NCBI GenBank assembly: GCA_017439305.1
Contig: JAFSJK010000053.1
Span: forward strand, 1 to 64,000
Source: Bacteroidales bacterium
Lineage (GTDB): Bacteria > Bacteroidota > Bacteroidia > Bacteroidales > UBA932
Direction: 5' to 3'
DNA: 64,000 bases
In this document: piece after piece, positions 44,627 to 53,138 of the stretch
Numbering within the stretch: position 1 is the first letter of the stretch
Layout: every line of letters starts with the position of its first letter
Made by a program: the position numbers and the translations under genes
The notes under the pieces: generated by a model
Seen by the model: the letters and a program-made list of their open reading frames with translations, nothing else
What the model was told of the DNA's origin: nothing
Database searches by the model: none

Positions 44627-46165
44627 CTACAGATTCCGCAGCAGGTTCGTCAGGGAGACCTTCTTGTCGATGAGGGCACGGAGGTCTTCAATCTTCACGC
44701 GCTCCTGGGTCATCGTGTCACGGTCACGGACAGTAACGCAACCGTCGACGAGGGTATCGTGGTCCACGGTCACGCAGAAAGGCGTACCGATCGCGTCCTG
44801 ACGACGATAGCGCTTGCCGATGGAATCCTTCTCGTCATACTGGTAGGAGAAGTCGTACTTGAGTTCGTCGACCACCTTCTGGGCCACCTCGGGCAGGCCG
44901 TCCTTCTTTACGAGCGGCATCACGGCCACCTTGATCGGGGCGAGCGGGGCGGGAATCTTCATCACGACGCGCTCCTCACCGTTCTCGAGCTTCTCCACGG
45001 TGTAGCTGTGGGCCATGACGGCCAGGCACATGCGGTCCACGCCGATGGACGTTTCGATGACGTACGGGGTATAGGAGACATTCTCCTCAGGATCAAAGTA
45101 TTCGATCTTCTTGCCGGAGAACTTCTGATGGTTCCCGAGGTCGAAGTTCGTACGGCTGTGGATACCCTCGAGCTCCTTGAAACCGAACGGGAAGTTGAAC
45201 TCGATGTCGGTGGCGGCATTGGCATAGTGGGCCAGCTTCTCATGGTCGTGGAAGCGGTAGTTCTCCGCCCCCATCCCCAGGTTCACATGCCACTTCATAC
45301 GGGCTTCCTTCCATTTGGCGAACCACTCGAGCTCCGTGCCGGGCTTGATGAAGAACTGCATCTCCATCTGTTCGAACTCGCGCATACGGAAGATGAACTG
45401 CCGGGCCACGATCTCGTTGCGGAAGGCCTTGCCGATCTGCGCGATGCCGAACGGAATCTTCATGCGGCCGGTCTTCTGGACGTTCAGGTAGTTGACAAAG
45501 ATGCCCTGGGCGGTCTCCGGGCGCAGATAAATGGTATTCGCGCCTTCGGCCGTGGAGCCCATGGAGGTCTGGAACATCAGGTTGAACTGGCGGACATCCG
45601 TCCAGTTGCAGGTGCCGCTGATGGGGCAGACGATGTTGTTGTCGATGATGATCTGCCGGTACTCGGCCAGGTCGTTGGCCTTCTCGGCAGCCACGTACCG
45701 GTTATGCACCTCGTCCCACTTGGCCTGCTCGCGCAGGACGTTGGGGTTCGTGGCGCGGAACTGGGCCTCGTCGAAGGAATCGCCGAAACGCTTGCGGCCC
45801 TTGGCGACCTCCTTGTTCATCTTTTCCTCGATCTTTCCGAGGAAGTCCTCAATCAGGACATCCGCACGATAGCGCTTCTTGGAATCCTTGTTGTCAATGA
45901 GCGGGTCGTTGAAGGCTCCCACATGGCCCGAGGCCTCCCAGATGCGGGGGTGCATGAAGATGGCGGAGTCGATGCCCACGATGTTCTCGTGCAGGCGGGT
46001 CATCGCTTCCCACCAATAGGTCTTGATGTTATTCTTGAGCTGGACGCCCATCTGGCCGTAGTCGTACACGGCGGCAAGGCCGTCATAAATTTCACTGGAC
46101 GGGAAAATGAACCCGTACTCCTTGCAGTGCGCAACCAGCACTTTGAAAAGTTCGTCTTGTGTCAT
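44627..46165 (-). CDS. glyS: Glycyl-tRNA synthetase (alpha2 type)
   Basis: 512 residues from the ATG at 46165 (MTQDELFKVLVAHCKEYGF); a GTG two codons up is less likely. Class II features: PSSEIYDGLAAVYDYGQMG, FRNEIVARQFIFRMREFEQME (motif 2), ETSIGVDRMCLAVM (motif 3), and a C-terminal anticodon-binding domain (PLAPIKVAVMPLVKKDGLPE, GTPFCVTVDHDTL). It charges tRNA-Gly. It lies between folK and the serpin gene with short spacers. Confidence 0.97.
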   Translation of the reverse strand: MTQDELFKVLVAHCKEYGFIFPSSEIYDGLAAVYDYGQMGVQLKNNIKTYWWEAMTRLHENIVGIDSAIFMHPRIWEASGHVGAFNDPLIDNKDSKKRYRADVLIEDFLGKIEEKMNKEVAKGRKRFGDSFDEAQFRATNPNVLREQAKWDEVHNRYVAAEKANDLAEYRQIIIDNNIVCPISGTCNWTDVRQFNLMFQTSMGSTAEGANTIYLRPETAQGIFVNYLNVQKTGRMKIPFGIAQIGKAFRNEIVARQFIFRMREFEQMEMQFFIKPGTELEWFAKWKEARMKWHVNLGMGAENYRFHDHEKLAHYANAATDIEFNFPFGFKELEGIHSRTNFDLGNHQKFSGKKIEYFDPEENVSYTPYVIETSIGVDRMCLAVMAHSYTVEKLENGEERVVMKIPAPLAPIKVAVMPLVKKDGLPEVAQKVVDELKYDFSYQYDEKDSIGKRYRRQDAIGTPFCVTVDHDTLVDGCVTVRDRDTMTQERVKIEDLRALIDKKVSLTNLLRNL

Positions 46166-46184
46166 ATTCACTTGTTTAATCTTG

Positions 46185-46192
46185 CAAATTTA
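46185..46192 (-). promoter_or_regulatory. Possible internal -7 element upstream of glyS
   Basis: TAAATTTG on the minus strand, 19 bp upstream of the glyS ATG and overlapping the folK stop. No -33 element was found at standard spacing. It could give glyS its own transcript within the suf-folK-glyS-serpin operon. Confidence 0.4.
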
Positions 46193-46672
46193 CGCAAATA
46201 AATCGGGAAACGCCGCTTTCAGCGAGGGTTTTGCGATCTCCGCCAGGGGAATCTTCACGAAATCCCGCACGGCGATCAGGGGATGCGGAACCTGCAGGTC
46301 TTCACAGTCAATCCGTTCCTTCCCGTAAAATAGGAGGTCGATATCAATGGCCCGGTCGTGGTATACCCGCAGGCCTTCGGCGTCGAATTCGGGCGCGTCC
46401 GTGCGTCCAAGGGCCCTTTCAACCGCCTTGCAGAGCGCCAGGATTTCATGCCCGTGCTTCTCAGGACTCCCCTTCCGGCCGATCCGGTACCGCACGCAGG
46501 CATTCAGGAAGGAATCTCCTTCAAACCCCCAGGCTTCGGTTTCGACAATTCGGGAAAGAGCTTCGTAAGGATGGCCGAACCCCTGATCCAGCAGTTCCAG
46601 CGCCCGCATGAGGTTTTGCTGGCGGTCTCCCTGGTTGGATCCGAGTCCCAGATATACGTTCACGAAAGCCAT
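46190..46672 (-). CDS. folK: 2-amino-4-hydroxy-6-hydroxymethyldihydropteridine pyrophosphokinase
   Basis: 160 residues, the usual HPPK size. YLGLGSNQGDRQQNL at the N-terminus, VETEAWGFEGDSFLNACV, and ALGRTDAPEF/YHDRAIDIDLLFYG, with the conserved aspartates that bind Mg-ATP, then VPHPLIAVRDFVKIPLAEIA. It transfers pyrophosphate to the pterin in folate synthesis. Immediately follows the sufE-sufT fusion gene. Confidence 0.96.
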   Translation of the reverse strand: MAFVNVYLGLGSNQGDRQQNLMRALELLDQGFGHPYEALSRIVETEAWGFEGDSFLNACVRYRIGRKGSPEKHGHEILALCKAVERALGRTDAPEFDAEGLRVYHDRAIDIDLLFYGKERIDCEDLQVPHPLIAVRDFVKIPLAEIAKPSLKAAFPDLFA

Positions 46673-47491
46673 CTAGCTCAGCTTTCCGTAATCGTCCTCC
46701 TCGTAGTCCAGCCCCAGGTCCACCCGGGCCTCCTCGGACAGCATGCTGCGGTCCCACACCGGCTCGAAGGTCAACTCGATGTGGCATCCCGTCACGCCAG
46801 GGACCCTTTTTACACTTTCCTCCACCTCGTGCATGACCTCGTCCGCCATCGGGCAGTTCGGAGCCGTGAAAGTCATCACGATGGAAACCTTCCGCTCCTT
46901 GTCGATATTCAACTCGTAAATCAGGCCCAGGTCGTAGATGTTCACCGGAATCTCCGGATCGTACACCTGCTTGAGGGCCAGGATCACGTCGGAATACAAC
47001 GGCTGAAGGGCGGCGACGTCCTCGGCCGTGAGGACATCGGCCTGCTTTTCGGGGACGGCCTTTTCGTTCCGGGCAGCCTGGTCGGCCATTTCTTTCGCAG
47101 CCTGCTTGATGGTCTCGATCATGGAAACCAGACCGTTGGCGCGGGTCGGGGACAGGTTCTCGCGAAGACCGATCTCGTTCACGAAGCCGAAATCGTCGGC
47201 GGCGATTTCCGCCGGTGTGCGGCCGGAATAGACGCTGATGAGCAGCGAGATGATGCCTTTGGTGATGATGGCGTCGCTGTCGGCCCGGAAATACAGTTTC
47301 CCGTCCTTCAGTTCATAGTCCAGCCATACGCGAGACTGGCAGCCCTTGATGAGCTTGTCCTCGGTCTTCTCCTCTTCCGGATAGGCCTCCAGGGCCTTCC
47401 CCAGCTCGATCAAGTATTCATACTTGTCCAGCCATTCGTCGTACATCGAAAACTCCTCGATGACCGCCTGTTTTTTCTCTTCCAAGGTCAT
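46673..47491 (-). CDS. SufE-SufT fusion protein (Fe-S cluster assembly)
   Basis: 272 residues from the ATG at 47491, which overlaps the sufS stop (ATGA). The N-terminal SufE domain (1-140) has the acceptor Cys51 in KGCQSRVWLDYE and the tail helix LSPTRANGLVSMIETI. A linker of about 25 charged residues leads to a DUF59/SufT (MIP18) domain (about 165-262): DVILALKQVYDPEIPVNIYDLGLIY, FTAPNCPMADEV. SufE takes sulfur from the SufS cysteine desulfurase; SufT-type proteins help mature Fe-S proteins. Fusion places sulfur relay and cluster delivery on one chain. A start further up inside sufS is less likely. Confidence 0.93.
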   Translation of the reverse strand: MTLEEKKQAVIEEFSMYDEWLDKYEYLIELGKALEAYPEEEKTEDKLIKGCQSRVWLDYELKDGKLYFRADSDAIITKGIISLLISVYSGRTPAEIAADDFGFVNEIGLRENLSPTRANGLVSMIETIKQAAKEMADQAARNEKAVPEKQADVLTAEDVAALQPLYSDVILALKQVYDPEIPVNIYDLGLIYELNIDKERKVSIVMTFTAPNCPMADEVMHEVEESVKRVPGVTGCHIELTFEPVWDRSMLSEEARVDLGLDYEEDDYGKLS

Positions 47492-48714
47492 ATCAACATC
47501 GAAATCGCTTTGTTCAAACACTTTACGAAATACTCCGCCTCCTCCATCGTATTATAAGGGGCGAAACTCACCCGGAGCATGCCGGTCACGCCGCACCGGT
47601 CCATCAGGGGCTCGGCACACATCTGGCCGGAACGGACGGCAATCCCCATCTTGTCCAGGATAAGGGCCAGATCCTCATGGTGAACGCCCTCCACGGAGAA
47701 GGAGAACAGCGGTATCTTCACCTGTGTTCCACGAGGAACACCATACACCCGGATCCGGGAATCCGCCGCCAGCGCTTCCGTCAGGTAGTGGGTGATCGCC
47801 CATTCATTCTGCGCAACCTCCGGGTCCTGCTGGAATTGCCGGGCCAACCGGAGTGCTTCCTGAAGCGTCGGAACGGCATTGAAATTCTGGGTGCCGGCCT
47901 CGAACTTGCCGGGAAGCGGAGCGAAGGTCGTTCCGGAGAAACGGACCGTCTCGATCATCTCTCCCCCGCCCATATACGGCGGCATCGCATCGAGCCATTT
48001 TTTCTTTCCGTACAGCACGCCGGTTCCGGTTGCTCCGTATACTTTGTGCCCGGAGAAGGCATAGAAGTCGCAATCCATCTCCTGCACGTCCACTTCTTCG
48101 TGGATGCTCCCCTGCGCACCGTCCACCAGCACCGGAATGTCGTGTCCGTGCGCAATCCGAACGATTTCCCGTACCGGGTTTACAAGGCCTAACACATTGG
48201 AAATGTGAGAGATAGCTATAATTTTAGTACGCTGAGAAATCAATTTTTCCAGGGAGTCGACCTGCAGGCCGCCGAATTCGTCAATGTCAAGGACTTTGAG
48301 GGCAGCCTTCTTGCGCTGGCAAAGGAGCTGCCAGGAAACGATGTTGGAATGATGCTCCGCCACCGAAACGATGATCTCGTCTCCTTCGTGGACGAAGGCC
48401 TCCCCGAAACAGGAAGCGACCAGGTTGATGGACATCGTTGTCCCGGAAGTGAAAATGATCTCTTCCCGACTGCCGGCATTCAGGAAATCCTTGACGATAT
48501 CCCGTGTCCGCTCATATTCCTCCGTCGCATCGACGGCCAGTTTATGGACGGCGCGATGGATGTTGGCATTGGCCGTCGATGCCAGGGCGCGCTCCTTGTC
48601 GAGCACGCTGACCGGCCGCTGTGCGGTCGCCGCGTTATCCAGATACACGAGCGGCTTACCGTACACCGTCTGCGCCAAAGCAGGGAATTGGCTTCTGATT
48701 TCCTCCGGTTTCAT
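47488..48714 (-). CDS. sufS: Cysteine desulfurase SufS
   Basis: 408 residues from the ATG at 48714 (MKPEEIRSQFPAL). PLP lysine in FYAFSGHKVYGATGTGVLYG; active-site Cys in VRSGQMCAEPLMDR; VAEHHSNIVSWQ is the class II (SufS) aminotransferase-type signature. It removes sulfur from cysteine and passes it to SufE, which is encoded directly downstream. SufBCD are not in this window. An upstream TTG would overlap the -7 element, so it is not used. The gene contains a parS-like 16-mer at 47725. Confidence 0.96.
   Translation of the reverse strand: MKPEEIRSQFPALAQTVYGKPLVYLDNAATAQRPVSVLDKERALASTANANIHRAVHKLAVDATEEYERTRDIVKDFLNAGSREEIIFTSGTTMSINLVASCFGEAFVHEGDEIIVSVAEHHSNIVSWQLLCQRKKAALKVLDIDEFGGLQVDSLEKLISQRTKIIAISHISNVLGLVNPVREIVRIAHGHDIPVLVDGAQGSIHEEVDVQEMDCDFYAFSGHKVYGATGTGVLYGKKKWLDAMPPYMGGGEMIETVRFSGTTFAPLPGKFEAGTQNFNAVPTLQEALRLARQFQQDPEVAQNEWAITHYLTEALAADSRIRVYGVPRGTQVKIPLFSFSVEGVHHEDLALILDKMGIAVRSGQMCAEPLMDRCGVTGMLRVSFAPYNTMEEAEYFVKCLNKAISMLI
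47725..47740. other. parS-like site 1 (inside sufS)
   Basis: TGTTCCACGAGGAACA differs at one position (10) from the palindromic ParB-binding site TGTTCCACGTGGAACA. It falls within sufS codons for GVPRGTQ. Two more such sites lie within 2.1 kb and none was found elsewhere in the window. Confidence 0.55.
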
Positions 48715-48719
48715 TCTTC

Positions 48720-48750
48720 TTTGATAAGTCTGCAAATTTACATATTTTTG
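48720..48750 (+). promoter_or_regulatory. Promoter of ruvA
   Basis: TTTG at 48720-48723, exactly 19 bp, TATTTTTG at 48743-48750: a full consensus promoter. The ATG of ruvA begins only 5 bp after it, so the mRNA is predicted to be leaderless. Confidence 0.75.
48733..48740 (-). promoter_or_regulatory. -7 element of sufS, overlapping the ruvA promoter
   Basis: TAAATTTG on the minus strand, 18 bp upstream of the sufS ATG. It lies between the -33 and -7 elements of the divergent ruvA promoter, so the two promoters occupy the same DNA and may compete. No standard -33 partner was seen. Confidence 0.5.
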
Positions 48751-48754
48751 CGTT

Positions 48755-49342
48755 ATGATAGATTATATTAAAGGACAAATCATCGAACTGACGCCCACGG
48801 AACTCATCCTGGAATGCGGTGGCATCGGATACAGCATCCTCATTTCCCTCCAGACCTACGAAGCCCTGCAACTCAAGACGCAGGCCGTTGCCTATATCCA
48901 TCATTACATCCGCGAAGACGAAGAGCTCTTCTACGGCTTTGCCACCAAGGACGAACGGGAACTCTTCCGTCTCCTGATCGGCGTTTCCGGCATCGGCGTC
49001 GCCTCCGCCCGCATGATGCTCTCCTCCCTGACTTCCGAAGAAATCCGTCAGGCCATCCTCTCCGAGAATATCAGCAAAATCAAGAGCGTGAAAGGCATCG
49101 GCCTCAAAAGCGCCCAACGCCTGGTTCTGGAACTGAAAGACAAGATCGTCAAAGGCGCCGGATCTGACACCAGTTCTATCTTCAAGACCGATACCAACGC
49201 CCTGGTCGACGAGGCCACCACCGCCCTCGTCATGCTCGGCTTCTCAAAGGCCAACATCAATAAAGTCATGCCGGCCATCCTCAAGGAAAACCCGAACGCC
49301 AAGGTCGAAGACCTCATCAAAGCAGCCCTCAAGAAACTCTAG
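48755..49342 (+). CDS. ruvA: Holliday junction branch migration protein RuvA
   Basis: 195 residues. An N-terminal OB fold (MIDYIKGQIIELTPTELILECGGIGYSI), two helix-hairpin-helix units (LLIGVSGIGVASARMML and IKSVKGIGLKSAQRLVLEL) and a C-terminal domain III (TTALVMLGFSKANINKVMPAIL) that contacts RuvB. It binds four-way junctions as a tetramer. ruvB is not adjacent here. The gene faces mnmG convergently across a long hairpin. Confidence 0.97.
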   Translation: MIDYIKGQIIELTPTELILECGGIGYSILISLQTYEALQLKTQAVAYIHHYIREDEELFYGFATKDERELFRLLIGVSGIGVASARMMLSSLTSEEIRQAILSENISKIKSVKGIGLKSAQRLVLELKDKIVKGAGSDTSSIFKTDTNALVDEATTALVMLGFSKANINKVMPAILKENPNAKVEDLIKAALKKL

Positions 49343-49375
49343 TTTCCAGTTTTACAGTATAACCCGCTCCCGGCG

Positions 49376-49433
49376 GAGACAGACATAGGGTTCAAGCTCC
49401 GAAAAAAAGTCGCTTGAACCCTATGTCTGTCTC
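49376..49433. terminator. Long perfect hairpin between convergent ruvA and mnmG
   Basis: Arms 49376-49397 and 49412-49433 form a perfect 22-bp inverted repeat; the 14-nt loop is TCCGAAAAAAAGTC. It probably acts on both converging transcripts. No T-run follows the stem on either side. The loop and the closing GC pairs are shared with the hairpin at 22738-22796, though the stems are unrelated. About 140 bp of non-coding DNA remain before the mnmG stop. Confidence 0.7.
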
Positions 49434-49539
49434 TATTGCCGAGAGCTAACAATAATCCGCCACCCTGCATAATATTATAGACAATAAGAGGCAGAGGGTG
49501 TTATTTCGGAAACCTGTGGCCACCCTCGGCCAGAAAGAT

Positions 49540-49555
49540 TGTTCTACGTGGAACA
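49540..49555. other. parS-like site 2 (intergenic ruvA-mnmG)
   Basis: TGTTCTACGTGGAACA differs from TGTTCCACGTGGAACA at position 6 only. It lies in the non-coding stretch just beyond the mnmG stop codon, not near a promoter. Confidence 0.6.
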
Positions 49556-49577
49556 AAAGCCCGAAGGAGAAGGTATG

Positions 49578-51437
49578 CTAGCGACCGAAATAGACGAGGA
49601 GGACGGAGATGTCGGCGGGGGAGATGCCGGAGATTCGGGAGGCTTGGGCGATGGTTTCGGGCTTGTAGCGCTTCAGTTTCTGGCGGCATTCAATGGAAAG
49701 AGACTGGACGCGGTCGAAATCGAAGTCGGCGGGAATCTTGATATATTCCAAGCGGTTGTTCTTCTCGGCCTGTTGTTTTTCGCGTTCGATATACCCCTCA
49801 TACTTGATTCCAATCTCAACAGACTCGATAACCTCGGAAGAAAATGTTCCACATGGAACAAATTCCAACAAAGACTTCAGCGATAGTTCTGGCCGTGCGA
49901 CCAATTCGGCAAGACGCTTGGAGTCCGAAAGGGGAGCAGATCCCAAAGAACTCAAATAGTCATTGACAACCTCTGCACGGACTTTCTTGGATGCACAGAT
50001 AGAATCCAATCGGGAAACCTCCTCTTTCTTCCGGCAAACAGCCGCATAGCGATCCTCGGAGGCCAACCCTAACGAGTGGGACAGTTCCGTCAAACGGAAA
50101 TCGGCATTATCCTGGCGAAGCAGGATCCGATATTCGGCGCGGGAAGTAAACATCCGGTAGGGCTCGTCCACACCCTTGTTGATCAAGTCGTCAATCAAAA
50201 CGCCAATGTATGCCTGGTCACGACGCAGGATAAACGGCTCCTCCCCGGCAAGCTTGCGATGCGCATTGATGCCCGCCATCAACCCCTGCGCAGCGGCTTC
50301 TTCATACCCGGTGGTTCCATTGACCTGGCCAGCCAGGAAAAGGTTTTCCACAATCCGGGACTCCAGGGAATAGTTCAAGTACTGCGGATCGAAATAATCA
50401 TACTCTACCGCATAAGCCGGTTTGAAGACGACCGCATGCTCCAAGCCGGGAATGGCATGCAGGGCCTCCAACTGAACCTCCAAGGGAAGGGAAGAGGAGA
50501 ATCCCTGCAGGTAGTACTCTGGATTGTTGCGGCCTTCCGGCTCGAGGAATAACTGGTGGGAATCCTTGTCGGCAAAAGTGCGCAACTTGTCCTCGATGCT
50601 CGGGCAGTATCTCGGCCCGCGGCCATGAATCAAGCCGGTAAAGAGGGGAGAGCGGTCAAAGCCGGAGCGGAGGATCTCGTGGACTCTCTCATTCGTATGC
50701 AGGATGTAGCAGTCCATCTGGGGACGGCCCGACTGGATCGCGGAAGGAAGGTCCAGGAAAGAGAAACGCTCCGGAGAAGGATCGCCAACTTGGACCGGAA
50801 GTTTGGATAGATCCAACGACCGGACGTCGATCCGCGGGGGAGTGCCGGTCTTCATCCGGGCGGTCGGGACACCCATCGAAGCAAGCTGGTCGGAAACGTG
50901 ATAAGCCGCAAGCTCGCCGAGACGACCGCCCTCGAATGCGTGCGGTCCGATGAACATCCGGCCATTCAGGAAGGTCCCGGCGGTCAAAACAACTGCTCGA
51001 GATTTGAATTCTGCCCCGGTAATCGTACGGACGCCCGTCAAAACGTCATTCTCAAAGAGAAGATTTTCGACAAAATCGACGTAAATACTTAATTTAGAGC
51101 AACTTAGAAGAACATCTCGCCACTTCAGAGAAAAGGCGAGTTTATCGCACTGCGCACGCGGACTCCACATAGCTGGCCCCTTGGACCGGTTGAGCATCCG
51201 GAACTGGAGCGTAGCGGCATCTGTCACAATGCCGGACCAGCCGCCGAGCGCATCAATCTCCCGGACGATCTGTCCCTTGGCGATTCCGCCCACCGCCGGG
51301 TTGCAGGACATCTTGGCAAGACCGTTCAGGTCGGGGGTAATGAGCAGGACGGAAGAGCCCAGCGTTGCCGCAGCCATCGCCGCCTCGCATCCCGCGTGTC
51401 CGCCGCCTATGACGATGATGTCATAACTCCCGGTCAT
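49578..51437 (-). CDS. mnmG: tRNA uridine-5-carboxymethylaminomethyl modification enzyme MnmG
   Basis: 619 residues. N-terminal FAD motif [101 protein letters not shown], and the C-terminal MnmE-interacting helical domain ending in [18 protein letters not shown]. With MnmE it modifies U34 of several tRNAs. It overlaps the ybeY stop (ATGA) and contains a parS-like 16-mer near its 3' end. Confidence 0.98.
   Translation of the reverse strand: MTGSYDIIVIGGGHAGCEAAMAAATLGSSVLLITPDLNGLAKMSCNPAVGGIAKGQIVREIDALGGWSGIVTDAATLQFRMLNRSKGPAMWSPRAQCDKLAFSLKWRDVLLSCSKLSIYVDFVENLLFENDVLTGVRTITGAEFKSRAVVLTAGTFLNGRMFIGPHAFEGGRLGELAAYHVSDQLASMGVPTARMKTGTPPRIDVRSLDLSKLPVQVGDPSPERFSFLDLPSAIQSGRPQMDCYILHTNERVHEILRSGFDRSPLFTGLIHGRGPRYCPSIEDKLRTFADKDSHQLFLEPEGRNNPEYYLQGFSSSLPLEVQLEALHAIPGLEHAVVFKPAYAVEYDYFDPQYLNYSLESRIVENLFLAGQVNGTTGYEEAAAQGLMAGINAHRKLAGEEPFILRRDQAYIGVLIDDLINKGVDEPYRMFTSRAEYRILLRQDNADFRLTELSHSLGLASEDRYAAVCRKKEEVSRLDSICASKKVRAEVVNDYLSSLGSAPLSDSKRLAELVARPELSLKSLLEFVPCGTFSSEVIESVEIGIKYEGYIEREKQQAEKNNRLEYIKIPADFDFDRVQSLSIECRQKLKRYKPETIAQASRISGISPADISVLLVYFGR
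49845..49860. other. parS-like site 3 (inside mnmG)
   Basis: TGTTCCACATGGAACA differs from the palindromic parS consensus only at position 9. It falls in mnmG codons for VPCGTF. parS sites are frequently found in and around gidA/mnmG close to the replication origin in other bacteria. Confidence 0.6.
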
Positions 51438-51853
51438 ACCAGCTCCCGCAGCGAAAGGTAGTAATTCTCCTTGGCCCGCATCTGGGCGATATCCGCCTTC
51501 GTATGGTCATCGTAACCGATCAGGTGCAGGACACCGTGGACAATCACGCGGTTCAGTTCATCGGCGAACGCGGTTCCGTAATGCTCGGCATTCTCACGGA
51601 CGGAATCGACGCTGATGAAAAGGTCGCCGTTCAGGCGGTCGCCTTCGCAGTAATCAAAGGTGATGATATCCGTGAAGTAGTCGTGCTGGAGATACTTCAT
51701 GTTCACGTCCAGGATGTAATTGTCCGAACAGAAAATGATGGCGATGTCCCCGAGCCGGCGGATTTCACTTTCGGCCACGAGCTTGAGCCAGCGGCTGGTA
51801 AGGCGTTTTTCCTTGAACGAGAACTTCGTATCTTCCGTAAAATAGGTAACCAT
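51434..51853 (-). CDS. ybeY: Endoribonuclease YbeY (16S rRNA maturation)
   Basis: 139 residues from the ATG at 51853 ([13 protein letters not shown]). The zinc-binding motif is [13 protein letters not shown] near the C-terminus, and [15 protein letters not shown] is the conserved core strand/helix. It is a metal-dependent RNase in 16S 3'-end maturation and ribosome quality control. It shares an operon with mnmG by a 4-bp overlap. The longer start six codons up would overlap the -7 element's transcript start and is less likely. Confidence 0.95.
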   Translation of the reverse strand: MVTYFTEDTKFSFKEKRLTSRWLKLVAESEIRRLGDIAIIFCSDNYILDVNMKYLQHDYFTDIITFDYCEGDRLNGDLFISVDSVRENAEHYGTAFADELNRVIVHGVLHLIGYDDHTKADIAQMRAKENYYLSLRELV

Positions 51854-51868
51854 AACCGAGATTTTGTG

Positions 51869-51876
51869 CAAATCTA
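51869..51876 (-). promoter_or_regulatory. -7 element of ybeY-mnmG
   Basis: TAGATTTG on the minus strand, 15 bp upstream of the ybeY ATG; a TTG on that strand lies 21 bp further up (51898-51900). The predicted leader is about 10 nt. Confidence 0.5.
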
Positions 51877-51889
51877 CGAATAAAATGGC

Positions 51890-51897
51890 TATTTTTG
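51890..51897 (+). promoter_or_regulatory. -7 element of hflX
   Basis: TATTTTTG, 37 bp upstream of the hflX start codon. A TTTG at 51863-51866 is 23 bp away, slightly long. It overlaps the divergent ybeY promoter region. Confidence 0.5.
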
Positions 51898-51934
51898 CAA
51901 GTCAACACCAGACGGATTATATATAATATAAGGT

Positions 51935-53119
51935 ATGAGTCAATACAAGACGGAGAAAGCCGTGTTCGTGGGCGTCGTCCTGGAAAAGGGAGGGGAGCGC
52001 AAGGTGCAGGAGTATCTGGACGAACTCCAGTTCCTGGCGGAAACCGCCGGCGCCATCGGTGACAAGATGTTCATGCAGCGGATGGACCGGCCCGACAAGG
52101 CCACCTACATCGGCACGGGCAAGTTGAAGGAGATCAAGGAGTATTGCGAGGAGAACGAAATCCAGTACGTCATCTTCGACGACGAGCTCACCGGGACACA
52201 GCAGCGCAACATCGAAAAGATTATCGAATGCTGCGACGTCATCGACCGGACGAGCCTCATTCTCGAGATCTTTGCCCAGCGGGCTAAGACGTCCTATGCG
52301 AAGACGCAGGTGGAACTGGCGCATTATCAATATATGTTACCGCGGCTGGCCGGCATGTGGACGCACCTGGAGCGGCAGCGGGGCGGCATGGGAACACGAG
52401 GCGGTATGGGCGAAACCCAGATCGAGGTGGACCGCCGGATCGTCAAGCAGCAGATCGCCAAGCTCAAGGAGGAACTCAAAAAAGTGGACCGACAGATGGC
52501 CACCCAGCGCAGCAACCGCGGATCCCTGGTGCGCCTGGCGCTCGTCGGATACACCAACGTCGGCAAGAGTACCCTGATGAACCTGCTGGCAAAATCTGAT
52601 GTGTTCGCAGAGAACAAGCTCTTTGCCACGCTGGACACGACCGTACGGAAAGTGGTCATTGAAAACTGCCCGTTCCTGCTGTCCGACACCGTCGGATTCA
52701 TCCGGAAGCTACCCACCCAGCTGGTCGAAGCCTTCAAAAGCACCCTGGACGAAGTCCGGGAGGCCGATATCCTCGTCCACGTGGTGGACATTTCCCATCC
52801 CGACTTCGAGGAACAGATGCAAGTGGTGGAACAGACCCTCCGGGACATCGGCGCGGCGAACAAACCCGTCTTCGTCGTTTTTAACAAGGTGGACGCCTAC
52901 ACCTACGAGCCGTACGACGAGTACTCCCTCACGCCGAAAGAGGCCCGGAACCGGACGCTGGATGAATTGAAGAACAGTTGGATCGCCCTGGAAAAGACCC
53001 CTTGCATCTTCATCTCGGCCAAGGAGAAAATCGGCATCGACAAATTACGGAACGATTTGTACAAGATGGTCGCCGAAATCCATGCCGGCCGGTATCCATT
53101 CAATAACTTCTTGTGGTAG
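51935..53119 (+). CDS. hflX: Ribosome-associated GTPase HflX
   Basis: 394 residues. The N-terminal HflX domain (about 1-190) has RMDRPDKATYIGTGKLKEIKE, QRNIEKIIECCDVIDRTSLILEIFAQRAKT and GGMGTRGGMGETQIEVDRR. The G domain has LVGYTNVGKSTLMN (G1), the switch I segment NKLFATLDTTVRK, DTVGFIRKLP (G3) and FNKVD (G4), then SAKEKIG (G5). HflX splits stalled or hibernating ribosomes. Transcribed divergently from ybeY. Confidence 0.97.
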   Translation: MSQYKTEKAVFVGVVLEKGGERKVQEYLDELQFLAETAGAIGDKMFMQRMDRPDKATYIGTGKLKEIKEYCEENEIQYVIFDDELTGTQQRNIEKIIECCDVIDRTSLILEIFAQRAKTSYAKTQVELAHYQYMLPRLAGMWTHLERQRGGMGTRGGMGETQIEVDRRIVKQQIAKLKEELKKVDRQMATQRSNRGSLVRLALVGYTNVGKSTLMNLLAKSDVFAENKLFATLDTTVRKVVIENCPFLLSDTVGFIRKLPTQLVEAFKSTLDEVREADILVHVVDISHPDFEEQMQVVEQTLRDIGAANKPVFVVFNKVDAYTYEPYDEYSLTPKEARNRTLDELKNSWIALEKTPCIFISAKEKIGIDKLRNDLYKMVAEIHAGRYPFNNFLW

Positions 53120-53138
53120 ACGGCCTGTTTCGGTCCGT
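53120..53138 (+). terminator. Weak hairpin after hflX
   Basis: ACGGCC pairs with GG-T-CCGT (one bulged T) directly after the hflX stop, followed by TTCGTTC. The stem is short and imperfect, and the T-run poor. Confidence 0.3.

Noticed and set aside
47725-49860. Reading the TGTTC-N6-GAACA palindromes as LexA/SOS operators because ruvA is nearby
   Set aside because: None lies in a promoter: two are inside coding sequence and one is past the mnmG stop. The ruvA promoter at 48720-48750 has no such site. parS is the better fit, though not proven.
49673-49861. Small minus-strand frame beginning MFHVEHF
   Set aside because: It lies inside mnmG in another frame. The MFHVEH start is simply the parS-like 16-mer read as codons; such spurious short genes are common at parS sites.
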